The notes beneath the pieces are model-generated. The model ran no database searches. It worked only from the letters and a program-made list of their open reading frames with translations, and was not told where the DNA came from. A program made the translations under genes and the position numbers. From Prevotellaceae bacterium (GTDB lineage: Bacteria > Bacteroidota > Bacteroidia > Bacteroidales > UBA932), in contig JAISRS010000091.1 in NCBI GenBank assembly GCA_031273485.1, forward strand, positions 1 to 11,823: 11,823 bases of DNA, read 5' to 3'. Positions within the stretch are counted from its first letter, which is position 1, and each line of letters begins with the position of its first letter. Positions 1 to 7,574 of this stretch are shown one piece after another.

Positions 1-15
1 GATTTACGATTTTTT

Positions 16-49
16 TTTGAACAATATCCGCAAAATAGAGTTATATTTG
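16..49 (+). promoter_or_regulatory. Candidate Bacteroidetes-type promoter of fabI
   Basis: TATATTTG at 42-49 fits the Bacteroidetes -7 element TAnnTTTG exactly. A TTTG at 16-19 could be the -33 element, but the 22-nt spacing is slightly longer than the usual 19-21 and this TTTG sits at the end of a T run, so only the -7 box is convincing. The box ends 33 nt before the fabI start codon, leaving a short leader. The upstream gene is outside the window. Confidence 0.5.
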
Positions 50-82
50 CGCCTTTAAAAAGGTAATTGATTTAGTGTATTT

Positions 83-946
83 ATGATTTATAATCTACTG
101 AAAGGTAAACGTGGTTTGATTTTCGGAGCGCTTAACGAAAAATCCATTGGCTGGAAAATAGCGGAAAAAGCCTGCGAAGAAGGCGCCTCTATCGTACTGA
201 CCAATACTCCCGTATCCATAAGAATGGGAACAGTTGAGGAACTTGCTGCAAAATGCAATACCATAGTTATCCCGGCAGACGCCACCAAGATTTCCGATTT
301 GGAAAATCTGATCGAAAAAGGAACGGAATATTTAGGCGGAAACTTCGACTTTGTTCTGCATTCTATAGGCATGTCGCCCAATGTGAGAAAAGGACGCACA
401 TACGACGATCTGGATTATAACCTTTTGTCGCAAACCCTGGATATTTCGGCAATTTCGCTGCATAAAATTTTGCAGATATGCCGCAAACGCGACGCCATCA
501 ACGAATGGGGGTCGGTGGTTGCGCTGACCTACGTAGCCGCGCAACGCACCCTGTACGGATATAACGATATGGCTGACGCCAAAGCCCTGCTTGAATCCAT
601 AACCCGCAGTTTCGGATATATTTACGGACGTGAAAAAAATATCCGTATCAACACCGTATCACAGTCGCCAACAATGACAACCGCCGGAGGAGGAATCATG
701 GGCTTCGACAATTTAATGGATTTTGCCGACCGCATGTCGCCGCTTGGTAACGCCACAGCCGAAGAATGTGCGGAATATGTGATTACTCTATTCTCGGATT
801 TAACCCGTAAGGTCACCATGCAAAACCTCTATCACGACGGCGGTTATGCAAGCATGGGCATGAGCTTCCGAGCCATGAAAATCTATAACGAAGGACTGGA
901 ATATCGAGATGTTAAAAACGATAAATCAAAGCATAAAAAGAAATGA
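83..946 (+). CDS. fabI: Enoyl-[acyl-carrier-protein] reductase (NADH), FabI
   Basis: This 287-residue protein is a FabI-type enoyl-ACP reductase, a cytosolic short-chain dehydrogenase-like enzyme that reduces trans-2-enoyl-ACP in the last step of each fatty acid elongation cycle. The N-terminal dinucleotide-binding segment is GALNEKSIGW (15-24). The FabI active site is complete: Tyr150 in LTYVAAQR, then Tyr160, Met163 and Lys167 in YNDMADAK, corresponding to E. coli Tyr146, Tyr156, Met159 and Lys163. The substrate-binding loop follows at about 192-210 (SQSPTMTTAGGGIMGF). The protein is about 25 residues longer than E. coli FabI, with a lysine-rich tail (KNDKSKHKKK). The ATG start gives the expected N-terminus YNLLKGKRG. 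The gene is transcribed alone, with its own promoter and two tandem terminators, and converges on the minus-strand cluster. The family call is firm. Confidence 0.96.
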   Translation: MIYNLLKGKRGLIFGALNEKSIGWKIAEKACEEGASIVLTNTPVSIRMGTVEELAAKCNTIVIPADATKISDLENLIEKGTEYLGGNFDFVLHSIGMSPNVRKGRTYDDLDYNLLSQTLDISAISLHKILQICRKRDAINEWGSVVALTYVAAQRTLYGYNDMADAKALLESITRSFGYIYGREKNIRINTVSQSPTMTTAGGGIMGFDNLMDFADRMSPLGNATAEECAEYVITLFSDLTRKVTMQNLYHDGGYASMGMSFRAMKIYNEGLEYRDVKNDKSKHKKK

Positions 947-960
947 AATTTGCATAAAAC

Positions 961-985
961 AAATACACTTTAAGTAGTGTTTTTC
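961..985 (+). terminator. First, AT-rich hairpin terminator after fabI
   Basis: ACACT (965-969) pairs with AGTGT (976-980) around a 6-nt loop. Flanking A and T residues extend the stem with one mismatch, and TTTT follows. It starts 15 nt after the fabI stop codon. The stem is short and AT-rich, so it is probably weak alone. A stronger hairpin follows at 1032. Confidence 0.4.
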
Positions 986-1031
986 ATTTTTATATTTTTT
1001 TATTTTATATTTTTATATGTTATTAATGATG

Positions 1032-1060
1032 GGGGTCGGATTTTCCGACCCCTGTTTCTT
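1032..1060 (+). terminator. Strong rho-independent terminator of fabI
   Basis: GGGGTCGGA (1032-1040) and TCCGACCCC (1044-1052) form a perfect 9-bp stem with a 3-nt loop, followed by TGTTTCTT. Read on the other strand, the stem is followed by a mixed sequence and not a T tract, so it most likely stops transcription from fabI. Confidence 0.72.
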
Positions 1061-1085
1061 GGGGGGAGAGAGAACGGCAGGGTCA

Positions 1086-1136
1086 GGACTTTAAGGACTT
1101 TAAGGACTTTAAAGTTTAAAGTCCATATTAAAGTCC
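1086..1136. repeat. Array 1 of 9-bp units in inverted arrangement
   Basis: Three direct copies of GGACTTTAA lie at 1086-1094, 1095-1103 and 1104-1112. They are followed by inverted copies ending in AAAGTCC at 1115-1124 and 1128-1136. The two halves can fold into a long AU-rich hairpin; the innermost arms GGACTTTAAA and TTTAAAGTCC are separated by one base. The array ends 2 nt before the stop codon of the SRPBCC gene (1139-1141), between two convergent genes. It is preceded on the + strand by a G-rich stretch (GGGGGG at 1061). A related array lies at 7238-7314. It may act as a bidirectional terminator or RNA 3'-end stabiliser, but that is inference. Confidence 0.85.
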
Positions 1137-1138
1137 TC

Positions 1139-1552
1139 TTACCGGTTTAGCGCTTCGGCTAATTGATAAACTATTTTATCGAGTCCTTTTTTGATTTTTC
1201 CCTTAAACATCGTTTTCATCATTAAGTTGAGATGAGCTTTTAGCACTATTCTCAAGCGTGTATCGTCCGGTGCGAGTTCTTTTAACTGTACCCAAATAAA
1301 AAATTCAAACGGCGAATACCCGTATCCGGTGTATTTTACCGTTGTGTTGGGTTCTCTGACAATAATTCTGATACCTGTTTCCACTCCTTTCACTTTGAAG
1401 GAACAAATATCCTGAGTGCTTTGAAAATCTTCAATGTCTTCTATTTGAGCGTTTGATACCGCTTGCGCAAAAAAACTCATATCTGAAATTAGTTTAAATA
1501 CCGATTCCGCGTTGCGGTTTATTTTTACGGTGTCGCTGATAAATTCCTCCAT
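1139..1552 (-). CDS. SRPBCC (START/polyketide cyclase-like) family protein
   Basis: This 137-residue protein has the pattern of the SRPBCC helix-grip fold: an N-terminal strand (FISDTVKINRNAESVFKLI, about 4-22) leading into the first helix, several beta strands in the middle (about 44-97), and a long amphipathic C-terminal helix (about 105-136). SRPBCC proteins bind hydrophobic ligands in a deep cavity. The ligand here cannot be deduced and no catalytic residues stand out. There is no signal peptide or membrane segment, so it is probably cytosolic. It is the last gene of the minus-strand cluster, 111 bp after rluD, a larger gap than elsewhere in the cluster, so it may have its own promoter; I see no clear TAnnTTTG box. 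Its stop codon lies beside repeat array 1. The fold call is fairly good; the function is unknown. Confidence 0.72.
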   Translation of the reverse strand: MEEFISDTVKINRNAESVFKLISDMSFFAQAVSNAQIEDIEDFQSTQDICSFKVKGVETGIRIIVREPNTTVKYTGYGYSPFEFFIWVQLKELAPDDTRLRIVLKAHLNLMMKTMFKGKIKKGLDKIVYQLAEALNR

Positions 1553-1663
1553 TAGCTTTATGTAATTTAAATGTTTTTGTTATTGATAACTATTTATTGA
1601 ATTTCTAAAATCTTCGCAGCATCAGCAGTTAAAGTTTTAACTACCAATCATGCGAAACGTCCA

Positions 1664-2722
1664 TTAAATTTCCGTTCTGTATTTTATATAATGTCGCCAA
1701 CGTTCAATCACGGTTGTCATATCAGAGGGAAGTTCCGATTCGAAAATCATTTCTTTTCCCGTATTCGGATGAATAAATCCCAGCAGTCCGGCATGTAGCG
1801 CCTGACGCGGAAGCAGCGAAAAACAATTATCCACAAACTGTTTATACTTGGAAAAAGTTGTTCCCTTAATAATTTTGTCGCCGCCATAACGATTATCGTT
1901 AAACAGCGGATGTTTGATATGCTCCATGTGAGCGCGTATTTGATGAGTGCGTCCTGTTTCGAGTACACATTCTATCAGAGTGACATAGCCCAATTCTTCC
2001 ATCACTTTATAGTGAGTTACGGCATGTTTTCCGTTTTCCTCCTCGTCGAACACCCGCATTTTCATTCTGTCCTGTTGGCATCGTCCTATATATCCGCTGA
2101 CGGTGCCTTCTTTTTCGTCGAAAGCGCCCCAAACCAAAGCGATATATTTGCGTTTGACAGTGTGGTCGAAAAACTGTTTTGCGAGTTTTGTGTGGGCGAA
2201 TATATTTTTTGCTACAACCAATAATCCGGAGGTATCCTTGTCGATTCGGTGAACAAGAAAACCTCCTCTTTCGTCTTCCGACAAGGCAGATGTTCCCTGT
2301 TGTTCAAGATGATACAGGAGCGCGTTTACCAATGTCCCCGAATAATTTCCGTGACCGGGATGTACTACCATCCCGGCTTCTTTGTCAATCACTATCACGT
2401 CCTTATCCTCGTAAACTATATTAATGGGAATATTTTCGGGAATAAGTTCAAGCTCTCTTTTTTCGTAAGGCATAACGATGGAAATATCATCGAGAGGCTT
2501 CACTTTATAGCTCGATTTCACAGGCTTACTGTTCACCAATATGCAATTGGCGTCGGCGGCAGCCTGCACTCTGTTTCTCGACATATTTTCAATCTTGGAG
2601 GTAACAAATTTATCAATCCTCAAAAGCGATTGTCCCTTATCCACCCTAAACTTGTAATGTTCAAACAATTCTCCCGTGTCGTCAATCTCTGTTTCGTCTA
2701 TATTTTGTTCCGTATCTACCAT
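1664..2722 (-). CDS. rluD: RluA/RluD-family 23S rRNA pseudouridine synthase
   Basis: This 352-residue protein converts specific uridines of a structured RNA, probably 23S rRNA, to pseudouridine. An S4 RNA-binding domain covers about 32-85 (LRIDKFVTSKIENMSRNRVQ and following). The catalytic domain contains the family signature HRIDKDTSG (158-166), with Asp161 as the expected nucleophile, then TGRTHQIRAHM (256-266) and the C-terminal QALHAGLLGFIHP motif (307-319). The N-terminus adds an acidic stretch of about 20 residues before the S4 domain, and the length is close to family norms. The start lies 3 bp after the phosphohexomutase stop, which indicates co-transcription and probable translational coupling. 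The family is certain; the exact target (RluD helix 69 sites versus another RluA-family site) is inferred from the S4-plus-catalytic architecture. Confidence 0.9.
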   Translation of the reverse strand: MVDTEQNIDETEIDDTGELFEHYKFRVDKGQSLLRIDKFVTSKIENMSRNRVQAAADANCILVNSKPVKSSYKVKPLDDISIVMPYEKRELELIPENIPINIVYEDKDVIVIDKEAGMVVHPGHGNYSGTLVNALLYHLEQQGTSALSEDERGGFLVHRIDKDTSGLLVVAKNIFAHTKLAKQFFDHTVKRKYIALVWGAFDEKEGTVSGYIGRCQQDRMKMRVFDEEENGKHAVTHYKVMEELGYVTLIECVLETGRTHQIRAHMEHIKHPLFNDNRYGGDKIIKGTTFSKYKQFVDNCFSLLPRQALHAGLLGFIHPNTGKEMIFESELPSDMTTVIERWRHYIKYRTEI

Positions 2723-2725
2723 GTT

Positions 2726-4450
2726 TTATTTTAAATTCAATTGAGCAAGAATAATTTTGTACTTTTCGTCTAATGAGGCGGAAACTTTTTCGTAATCGGT
2801 TTTATTCGTCAAATCCGCTCTCATTTCGAAATAGTATTTAATCTTCGGCTCTGTGCCTGACGGACGAACGGAAACCACAGCGCCGTCCTGTGTAAAGAAC
2901 TTCAGAACATTGGATTTCGGCTGATTGATCGGGATTATTTTCCCGTCGTACAATTCCGTCCGTTGCTGCATAAGATAGTCGTTGACGGCAATAACCCTCG
3001 AACCTGCAATTTCTTTTGGGGGATTATTTCTGTAATTTTCCATCATGGATCGAATTTCTTCAAGCCCTTCCTTGCCTTTTTTGGTGACGGAAAGCAATTG
3101 CGCCTGATATATTCCAAATTCGCAATATATATCCAGCAACAAATCATACAGAGATTTGCCCTGTTCCTTTGCCCATGCGGCAACTTCGGCAACCATCCCG
3201 CACGACACCACAGCGTCCTTATCTCTAACATAATCGCCTATCAAAAAGCCGTAACTTTCTTCTCCTCCGCAGATGAAGGTTTTTTTGCCTTCGTTTTCAC
3301 GAATCACTGCGGCAATATATTTGAATCCGGTAAGAACGTCAAATATTTCCACTCCGAAACGGGCGGCGATTTTATCCAGCAAACCGGTTGTTACGATTGT
3401 TTTTACGACATATTCTTTGCCGGTGAATTTTTGTTGCCGTGAGAGATTGCTTAAAATATAATATGTCAGCAGCGAAGCGGTTTGGTTTCCGTTGAGCAAT
3501 TGAAGTTCGCCCCGGTTGTTTCTCACGGCAATGCCGACTCTGTCGGCGTCCGGGTCTGTTGCCATCACCAGATCGGCTTGTTCGTCCTGAGCCTTTTGCA
3601 GAGCCATAGTCAGGGCTTCCGATTCTTCGGGATTGGGGGAAACTACCGTGGGGAAATTGCCGTCGTTAACGTCCTGTTCGGGGACATGGATGATATTTTT
3701 AAATCCCAGAAGTTGCAGAAATTCCGGAACCAATTTCACTCCCGTGCCATGCAGCGGAGTGTAAACTATCTTTATATCATTATGTTTTTCGATAATATCG
3801 CCGGAGATAGAAAGGGTTTTCAGTTTTTCAAGATAGATTTTATCCACCTCTTCTCCTATTTCGACAATAAGTTCGGGATTGGATTCGAAATTGACGTCCT
3901 TCACCGAAGTTATCTTATTTACTTCTTTGATGATATTCACATCGTGCGGGCTTGTTACCTGTCCTCCGTCGTTCCAGTAAGCCTTGTATCCGTTGTATTC
4001 CTTCGGGTTATGCGAGGCGGTTATCATCACGCCGGTATTGCATTTGAAGTATCTGACTGCGAAGCTCAATTCCGGCGTCGGTCGCAGCGACGAAAACAGA
4101 TATACTTTTATTCCGTTAGCCGAAAATACGCCTGCCACAACATCGGCAAACAGCGGACTGTTGTTCCTGCAATCGTAAGCGACAACGGCGCTTAGGGGTT
4201 CATTGGGGAACTCCTGTTTCAGATAATTGACCAATCCCTGAGTAGCCATTCCCACAGTGTATCGGTTCATTCTGTTGGTTCCGACTCCCATTATTCCTCT
4301 AAGACCGCCGGTTCCAAATTCGAGGTTTGTGTAAAAGCTTTCCGTCAGTTCTTTGGCGTTGCCAAACAATTTTTCGACCTGAGTGCGTGTTTCTTCGTCA
4401 AAATCGGCGCCGAGCCATATTTCCGCACGTTTTTTTATTTCAGTGTTCAT
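2726..4450 (-). CDS. Phosphohexomutase (phosphoglucomutase/phosphomannomutase family)
   Basis: This 574-residue enzyme belongs to the alpha-D-phosphohexomutase superfamily, which interconverts sugar 1-phosphates and 6-phosphates through a phosphoserine intermediate. All four active-site elements are present in order: the phosphoserine loop TASHNP (144-149, Ser146), the Mg2+ loop DPDADR (299-304), the sugar-binding loop GGEESYGF (395-402) and the phosphate-binding loop RPSGTEPKIKYY (529-540). The length matches the longer PgcA/PGM2-like branch and not the ~450-residue phosphoglucosamine mutases, so glucose and/or mannose phosphate is the likely substrate. It is cytosolic, with no signal peptide. 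It starts 12 bp after the recQ stop and ends 3 bp before rluD. Glucose 1-phosphate from this step would feed nucleotide sugar and polysaccharide synthesis. Substrate preference cannot be read from sequence. Confidence 0.93.
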   Translation of the reverse strand: MNTEIKKRAEIWLGADFDEETRTQVEKLFGNAKELTESFYTNLEFGTGGLRGIMGVGTNRMNRYTVGMATQGLVNYLKQEFPNEPLSAVVAYDCRNNSPLFADVVAGVFSANGIKVYLFSSLRPTPELSFAVRYFKCNTGVMITASHNPKEYNGYKAYWNDGGQVTSPHDVNIIKEVNKITSVKDVNFESNPELIVEIGEEVDKIYLEKLKTLSISGDIIEKHNDIKIVYTPLHGTGVKLVPEFLQLLGFKNIIHVPEQDVNDGNFPTVVSPNPEESEALTMALQKAQDEQADLVMATDPDADRVGIAVRNNRGELQLLNGNQTASLLTYYILSNLSRQQKFTGKEYVVKTIVTTGLLDKIAARFGVEIFDVLTGFKYIAAVIRENEGKKTFICGGEESYGFLIGDYVRDKDAVVSCGMVAEVAAWAKEQGKSLYDLLLDIYCEFGIYQAQLLSVTKKGKEGLEEIRSMMENYRNNPPKEIAGSRVIAVNDYLMQQRTELYDGKIIPINQPKSNVLKFFTQDGAVVSVRPSGTEPKIKYYFEMRADLTNKTDYEKVSASLDEKYKIILAQLNLK

Positions 4451-4462
4451 ATTTAATTTTAT

Positions 4463-6655
4463 TTAATTTGCTATTTCCGACATAAATTTAATTCTCACCA
4501 ACCTAATTTCTTCCTCTTCGTAAACATCTCCCAGAGCTTCCAGGGCTTCGTCTGCTGTTCCGGTTTCGGCTTCATTTCTAAAGAAATCGAATATTTCATC
4601 ACGTTTCTCTTCGTCCATAACATCGTTGATGTAATAGTCGATATTCAGTTTTGTACCCGAATTTACTATGGATTCTATTTCATCCAGCAGGGAGGTCATA
4701 TCCATGTCCCTGCCTCTGCAAATATCGGCGAAATCTATTTTTTTGTCTATACTTTGTATTATAAACACCTTGTTACCTGATTTGTTGATAACCGATTTCA
4801 CTACCATATCCTGCGGGCGGACGATTTCTTTTTCTTCGACATAGGTTTTGATTAGAGCCACAAAAGTTTTTCCGTATTTTCGGGCTTTTCCTTCGCCAAC
4901 TCCCTGACAGTTTTTCAGCTCGTCGATTGTGATCGGATACTGCGTTGCCATATCCTCCAGCGAAGGGTCTTGAAAAATCACAAAAGGGGGCAAATTCAGT
5001 TTTTTTGCAACGCTTTTACATTCTTGTTTAAGCATAGCCAGCAATTCTTCGTCGCAGGCGCCGCCTCCCTTTCCTCCGATTTGCGGATTATCGTCATCGT
5101 CGCCCTCTTCGTATTCCTTATCCGGTGAAATCATTATAGAATAGGGCGATTCCATGAATTGACGTCCTTTTTCGGTCAAATAGAGTAATCCGTAATTTTC
5201 GATGTCCTTGTCGATAAATTCTTCCACCAGCGCTTTTCTTATCACCGAAGTCCAAAACAGCGGACTGTGATCCGAACCGTCGCCGAACAGCTCTAACTCA
5301 TCGTGTTCATATGATTTGACGGTGGAAGTAACCTTTCCGGTTAAAATATTAACTATATGTTCTATTTTAAATTTTTCCCTCACCGCCAGCACTGTTTCGA
5401 GTACGAGTTCAATGTATTCGCATCCTTCAAACTGGACTTTGGGCGAGAGGCAATTATCGCAGTTTTCGCAGTTTTCGACATCGTATTCTTCGCCGAAATA
5501 ATGCAGCAGGAGTTTGCGTCGGCATATCGACGATTCGGCGAAAGCCGCCGCTTCCATCAACAGCTGTTTCCCTATTTCCTGTTCCGCCAGAGGTTTTCCC
5601 TGTATAAACTTTTCCAACTTCTGTATGTCCTTATATCCGTAGAAAAGAATGCATTTGCCTTCGCCTCCGTCTCTTCCCGCCCGTCCTGTTTCCTGATAGT
5701 AGCCTTCGAGGCTTTTGGGGATATTATAATGTATCACAAATCTCACGTCGGGTTTGTCGATTCCCATTCCAAAAGCGATGGTAGCGACAATCACATCAAC
5801 ATCTTCCAAAAGAAAGCCGTCCTGATTGTTGGAGCGGGTCACGGAATCCATACCTGCGTGATAGGGCAGAGCTTTTATTCCATTAACTTTTAATATTTCA
5901 GCTACTTCTTCCACTTTTCTTCTGCTCAAACAGTATATTATCCCCGATTTGCCTTCGTTAGTCTTTATATATTTGATGATTTCCTTAATTGCATTGACTT
6001 TCGGTCGGATTTCATAATAGAGATTCGGTCTGTTGAACGATGATTTAAAGACGTGTGCATCCATCATATCCAAATTTTTTTGAATATCGTTTTGGACTTT
6101 TGGCGTTGCCGTGGCTGTGAGTGCGATGATGGGCGCAAGTCCGGTTTGGCTGATTATTGAACGTATCCGGCGATATTCCGGTCGGAAATCGTGTCCCCAT
6201 TCCGAGATGCAATGGGCTTCATCAACAGCGTAGAACGATATTTTGAATTGTTTCATAAACAAAATATTTTCTTCTTTTGTCAACGATTCCGGGGCTACGT
6301 ATAGCATTTTGGTGTGACCGCTCAAAACATCTTCTTTCACTTTCGTTATCTGAGCTTTATTTAAAGTTGAATTAAGAAAATGGGCAACGCCTTCTTCATC
6401 TGTAAATCCTCTCATTGCATCCACCTGATTTTTCATCAGTGCAATTAAGGGTGAAATAACAATAGCCGTCCCATCCATAATCATTGCAGGGAGCTGATAG
6501 CACAATGATTTCCCGCCTCCGGTGGGCATTAGCACAAACGTGTCGTGTCCCGATAATATATTTCGGATAATGACTTCCTGATTTCCTTTAAAAAAGTTAA
6601 ATCCGAAATATTTCTTTAGATATTCTACTAACGAAATATCTGCATAATTTTTCAT
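4463..6655 (-). CDS. recQ: ATP-dependent DNA helicase RecQ
   Basis: This 730-residue 3'-5' superfamily 2 helicase unwinds DNA during recombination and stalled-fork repair. Visible parts are Walker A MPTGGGKS (43-50), the DEAH box and aromatic-rich loop AVDEAHCISEWGHDFRPEYR (143-162), the TATATP motif (180-185), helicase motifs in lobe 2 including ATIAFGMGIDK (291-301) and YYQETGRAGRDG (319-330), the zinc site Cys378...Cys396/399/402, a winged-helix RQC region to about 505, an acidic linker (EEGDDDDNP), and an HRDC domain at about 534-605. About 120 residues follow; the part around 625-670 resembles the helix-turn-helix often found at the end of Bacteroidetes RecQ proteins (inference). E. coli RecQ has 609 residues. 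It is the first gene of the minus-strand cluster and so probably sets its transcription; I found no consensus promoter box upstream. Confidence 0.95.
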   Translation of the reverse strand: MKNYADISLVEYLKKYFGFNFFKGNQEVIIRNILSGHDTFVLMPTGGGKSLCYQLPAMIMDGTAIVISPLIALMKNQVDAMRGFTDEEGVAHFLNSTLNKAQITKVKEDVLSGHTKMLYVAPESLTKEENILFMKQFKISFYAVDEAHCISEWGHDFRPEYRRIRSIISQTGLAPIIALTATATPKVQNDIQKNLDMMDAHVFKSSFNRPNLYYEIRPKVNAIKEIIKYIKTNEGKSGIIYCLSRRKVEEVAEILKVNGIKALPYHAGMDSVTRSNNQDGFLLEDVDVIVATIAFGMGIDKPDVRFVIHYNIPKSLEGYYQETGRAGRDGGEGKCILFYGYKDIQKLEKFIQGKPLAEQEIGKQLLMEAAAFAESSICRRKLLLHYFGEEYDVENCENCDNCLSPKVQFEGCEYIELVLETVLAVREKFKIEHIVNILTGKVTSTVKSYEHDELELFGDGSDHSPLFWTSVIRKALVEEFIDKDIENYGLLYLTEKGRQFMESPYSIMISPDKEYEEGDDDDNPQIGGKGGGACDEELLAMLKQECKSVAKKLNLPPFVIFQDPSLEDMATQYPITIDELKNCQGVGEGKARKYGKTFVALIKTYVEEKEIVRPQDMVVKSVINKSGNKVFIIQSIDKKIDFADICRGRDMDMTSLLDEIESIVNSGTKLNIDYYINDVMDEEKRDEIFDFFRNEAETGTADEALEALGDVYEEEEIRLVRIKFMSEIAN

Positions 6656-7211
6656 GCGTATATAATTTGTTTTTAATTACCACTTTCAACTTTCATATAT
6701 GCGAGGTAATGAAGCGTTGAAGTGAATATAATTCATTTTACATTAACATTCATTTTATTCTTATCTTATTTGGTTCTACCTAAGGCTTTTTATGAATGTT
6801 TCATGTTATATAATTTCCTTTTTTTTAATGTTTTATATGTAACAAATATTTGTGATTTATTCAATCCATCGAACAATTGTTTCATATCTGACGTTTTTTT
6901 CATCTTTTTGTGAACTCTCACTGTATTCGGCTATTTGATTAATGAGAATTTCCATACATTTTTTTCGTTTCTTAAAATAACGTTTTTACCAAATCTACTC
7001 TAAATTAATACTTCTGATATACAGCAAGTTTATTGTTTGTTTCTTTATCAAAATATTCTAAAACATCTTAAATTCATACTACAATTCTTTATTCAAAGAT
7101 ATTAAAAAATATTCTAATCCAAATTGAAAAATAAATATTTTTTTTGACCAATAACGCCAAAAGCGCCGCCATTCGCGGGTTTCAACACTTTTTTTTTAAT
7201 TATTTATGAGT
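6656..7211. other. AT-rich intergenic region with no convincing gene
   Basis: About 560 bp between the start of recQ and the 3' end of the dnaX cluster. The + strand is rich in T, which by itself produces a 63-codon hydrophobic open frame at 6722-6913 with no family features, so I do not call it. A short GC-rich island lies at 7154-7180 (AAGCGCCGCCATTCGCGGG) and has only a 4-bp hairpin potential. The recQ promoter must be here, but no TAnnTTTG box stands out on the minus strand. I see no tRNA, CRISPR array or transposon end. Confidence 0.6.
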
Positions 7212-7237
7212 AAATTATTTTTTTTGGGGGGTGGGAA
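7212..7237 (+). repeat. G-rich dispersed 26-nt repeat, copy 1
   Basis: An AAATTATTT-containing AT half is followed by GGGGGGTGGGAA. A second copy at 10577-10602 matches at 23 of 26 positions without gaps. It directly precedes array 2. On the minus strand it therefore reads as a pyrimidine tract (TTCCCACCCCCC) after the end of the dnaX cluster. Confidence 0.6.
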
Positions 7238-7314
7238 GGTCTTTAAGGTCTTTAAGGTCTTTAAGGATTTTAAAGACCTTAAAGACTTTAAAGACCTTAA
7301 GGACCTTAAAGACC
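7238..7314. repeat. Array 2 of 9-bp units in inverted arrangement
   Basis: Four direct units lie on the left: GGTCTTTAA at 7238, 7247 and 7256, and the variant GGATTTTAA at 7265-7273. Five inverted units lie on the right: TTAAAGACC at 7270, the variant TTAAAGACT at 7279, TTAAAGACC at 7288, the variant TTAAGGACC at 7297, and TTAAAGACC at 7306-7314. The halves can pair into a hairpin of more than 30 bp. The array touches the stop codon of the small repeat-protein gene (7315-7317). The unit differs from that of array 1 mainly by GGTC versus GGAC, so both arrays belong to one repeat family but have been homogenised separately. A role as terminator or 3'-end protector is inferred from position. 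Confidence 0.88.
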
Positions 7315-7527
7315 TTATCCGGATAAATACTTCAATTTAAATCGCAAGACGACTTCTCCGGGTTCTTTATCAATTTCCATTTTTTGGTTTTGCAAATTGA
7401 AATCTTGTCCGGTAGCCATTTTGAACAATCCTGCCGGAAACTGCATACCGTTATTCATTACCTGTTCCAGTTCTGTCGGCTGCATATTCGTGTCCGGCGG
7501 TAGCATATTCGTGTCCGGCGGCTGCAT
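7315..7527 (-). CDS. Small repeat-bearing protein of unknown function, start uncertain
   Basis: From the first in-frame ATG this is 70 residues. The N-terminal part is made of 7-residue repeats PPDTNMQ or PPDTNML encoded by 21-bp tandem repeats. The remaining ~50 residues look like a real small domain: a short helix (TELEQVMNNGMQFPAGLFKM), then MEIDKEPGEVVLRFKLKYL, probably two beta strands. The frame stays open upstream to a stop at 7600-7602 and includes one more complete repeat and a diverged one (QPPDAST), but that extension has no ATG, GTG or TTG. The actual start may be the ATG at 7527, or a non-standard ATT at 7575 overlapping the thiN stop. It lies directly after thiN, so it is probably read by coupling. 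I do not recognise the family. It may be a slippage-expanded small Bacteroidetes protein or the remnant of a longer one. Confidence 0.55.
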   Translation of the reverse strand: MQPPDTNMLPPDTNMQPTELEQVMNNGMQFPAGLFKMATGQDFNLQNQKMEIDKEPGEVVLRFKLKYLSG

Positions 7528-7566
7528 ATTCGTGTCCGGCGGCTGCGTACTCGCGTCCGGCGGCTG
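7483..7566 (-). repeat. Four 21-bp in-frame tandem repeats (encoding 7 residues each)
   Basis: Four complete 21-bp copies lie at 7483-7503, 7504-7524, 7525-7545 and 7546-7566. A decayed partial copy lies at about 7471-7482. The two middle copies are identical, the first differs at two bases and the last at several. On the minus strand they encode QPPDAST, QPPDTNM, QPPDTNM and LPPDTNM. The block is GC-rich (CCGCCGGAC core) compared with its AT-rich surroundings and begins 8 bp after the thiN stop codon. Near identity suggests recent slippage expansion. Confidence 0.9.
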
Positions 7567-7574
7567 CCCTGCAA

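Noticed and set aside
1086..1136. CRISPR-like short repeats (also 7238-7314)
   Set aside because: The 9-bp units are contiguous with no spacers and are arranged as an inverted pair; no cas genes are present.
1589..1655. Possible remnant of a small coding sequence between rluD and the SRPBCC gene (frames reading MDVSHDW and, after a frame change, KTLTADAAKILEIQ)
   Set aside because: The two pieces are in different frames, very short and match no family I know; chance is as good an explanation.
3482..4195. 237-codon open frame on the + strand
   Set aside because: It lies wholly antisense to the phosphohexomutase gene, which has all its active-site motifs; the translation shows no domain and is explained by the codon use of the real gene.
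5357..5893. 178-codon open frame on the + strand
   Set aside because: Antisense to recQ across its conserved helicase and zinc motifs; Phe- and Ser-rich composition typical of a shadow frame.
6722..6913. 63-codon hydrophobic frame that could be read as a small membrane protein
   Set aside because: The hydrophobicity follows from T-rich DNA (Phe, Leu and Ile codons); there is no promoter box and no recognisable family.
7166..7197. Candidate terminator: CCGC/GCGG hairpin followed by T9
   Set aside because: The stem is only 4 bp and 10 nt separate it from the T run; no + strand gene ends here.
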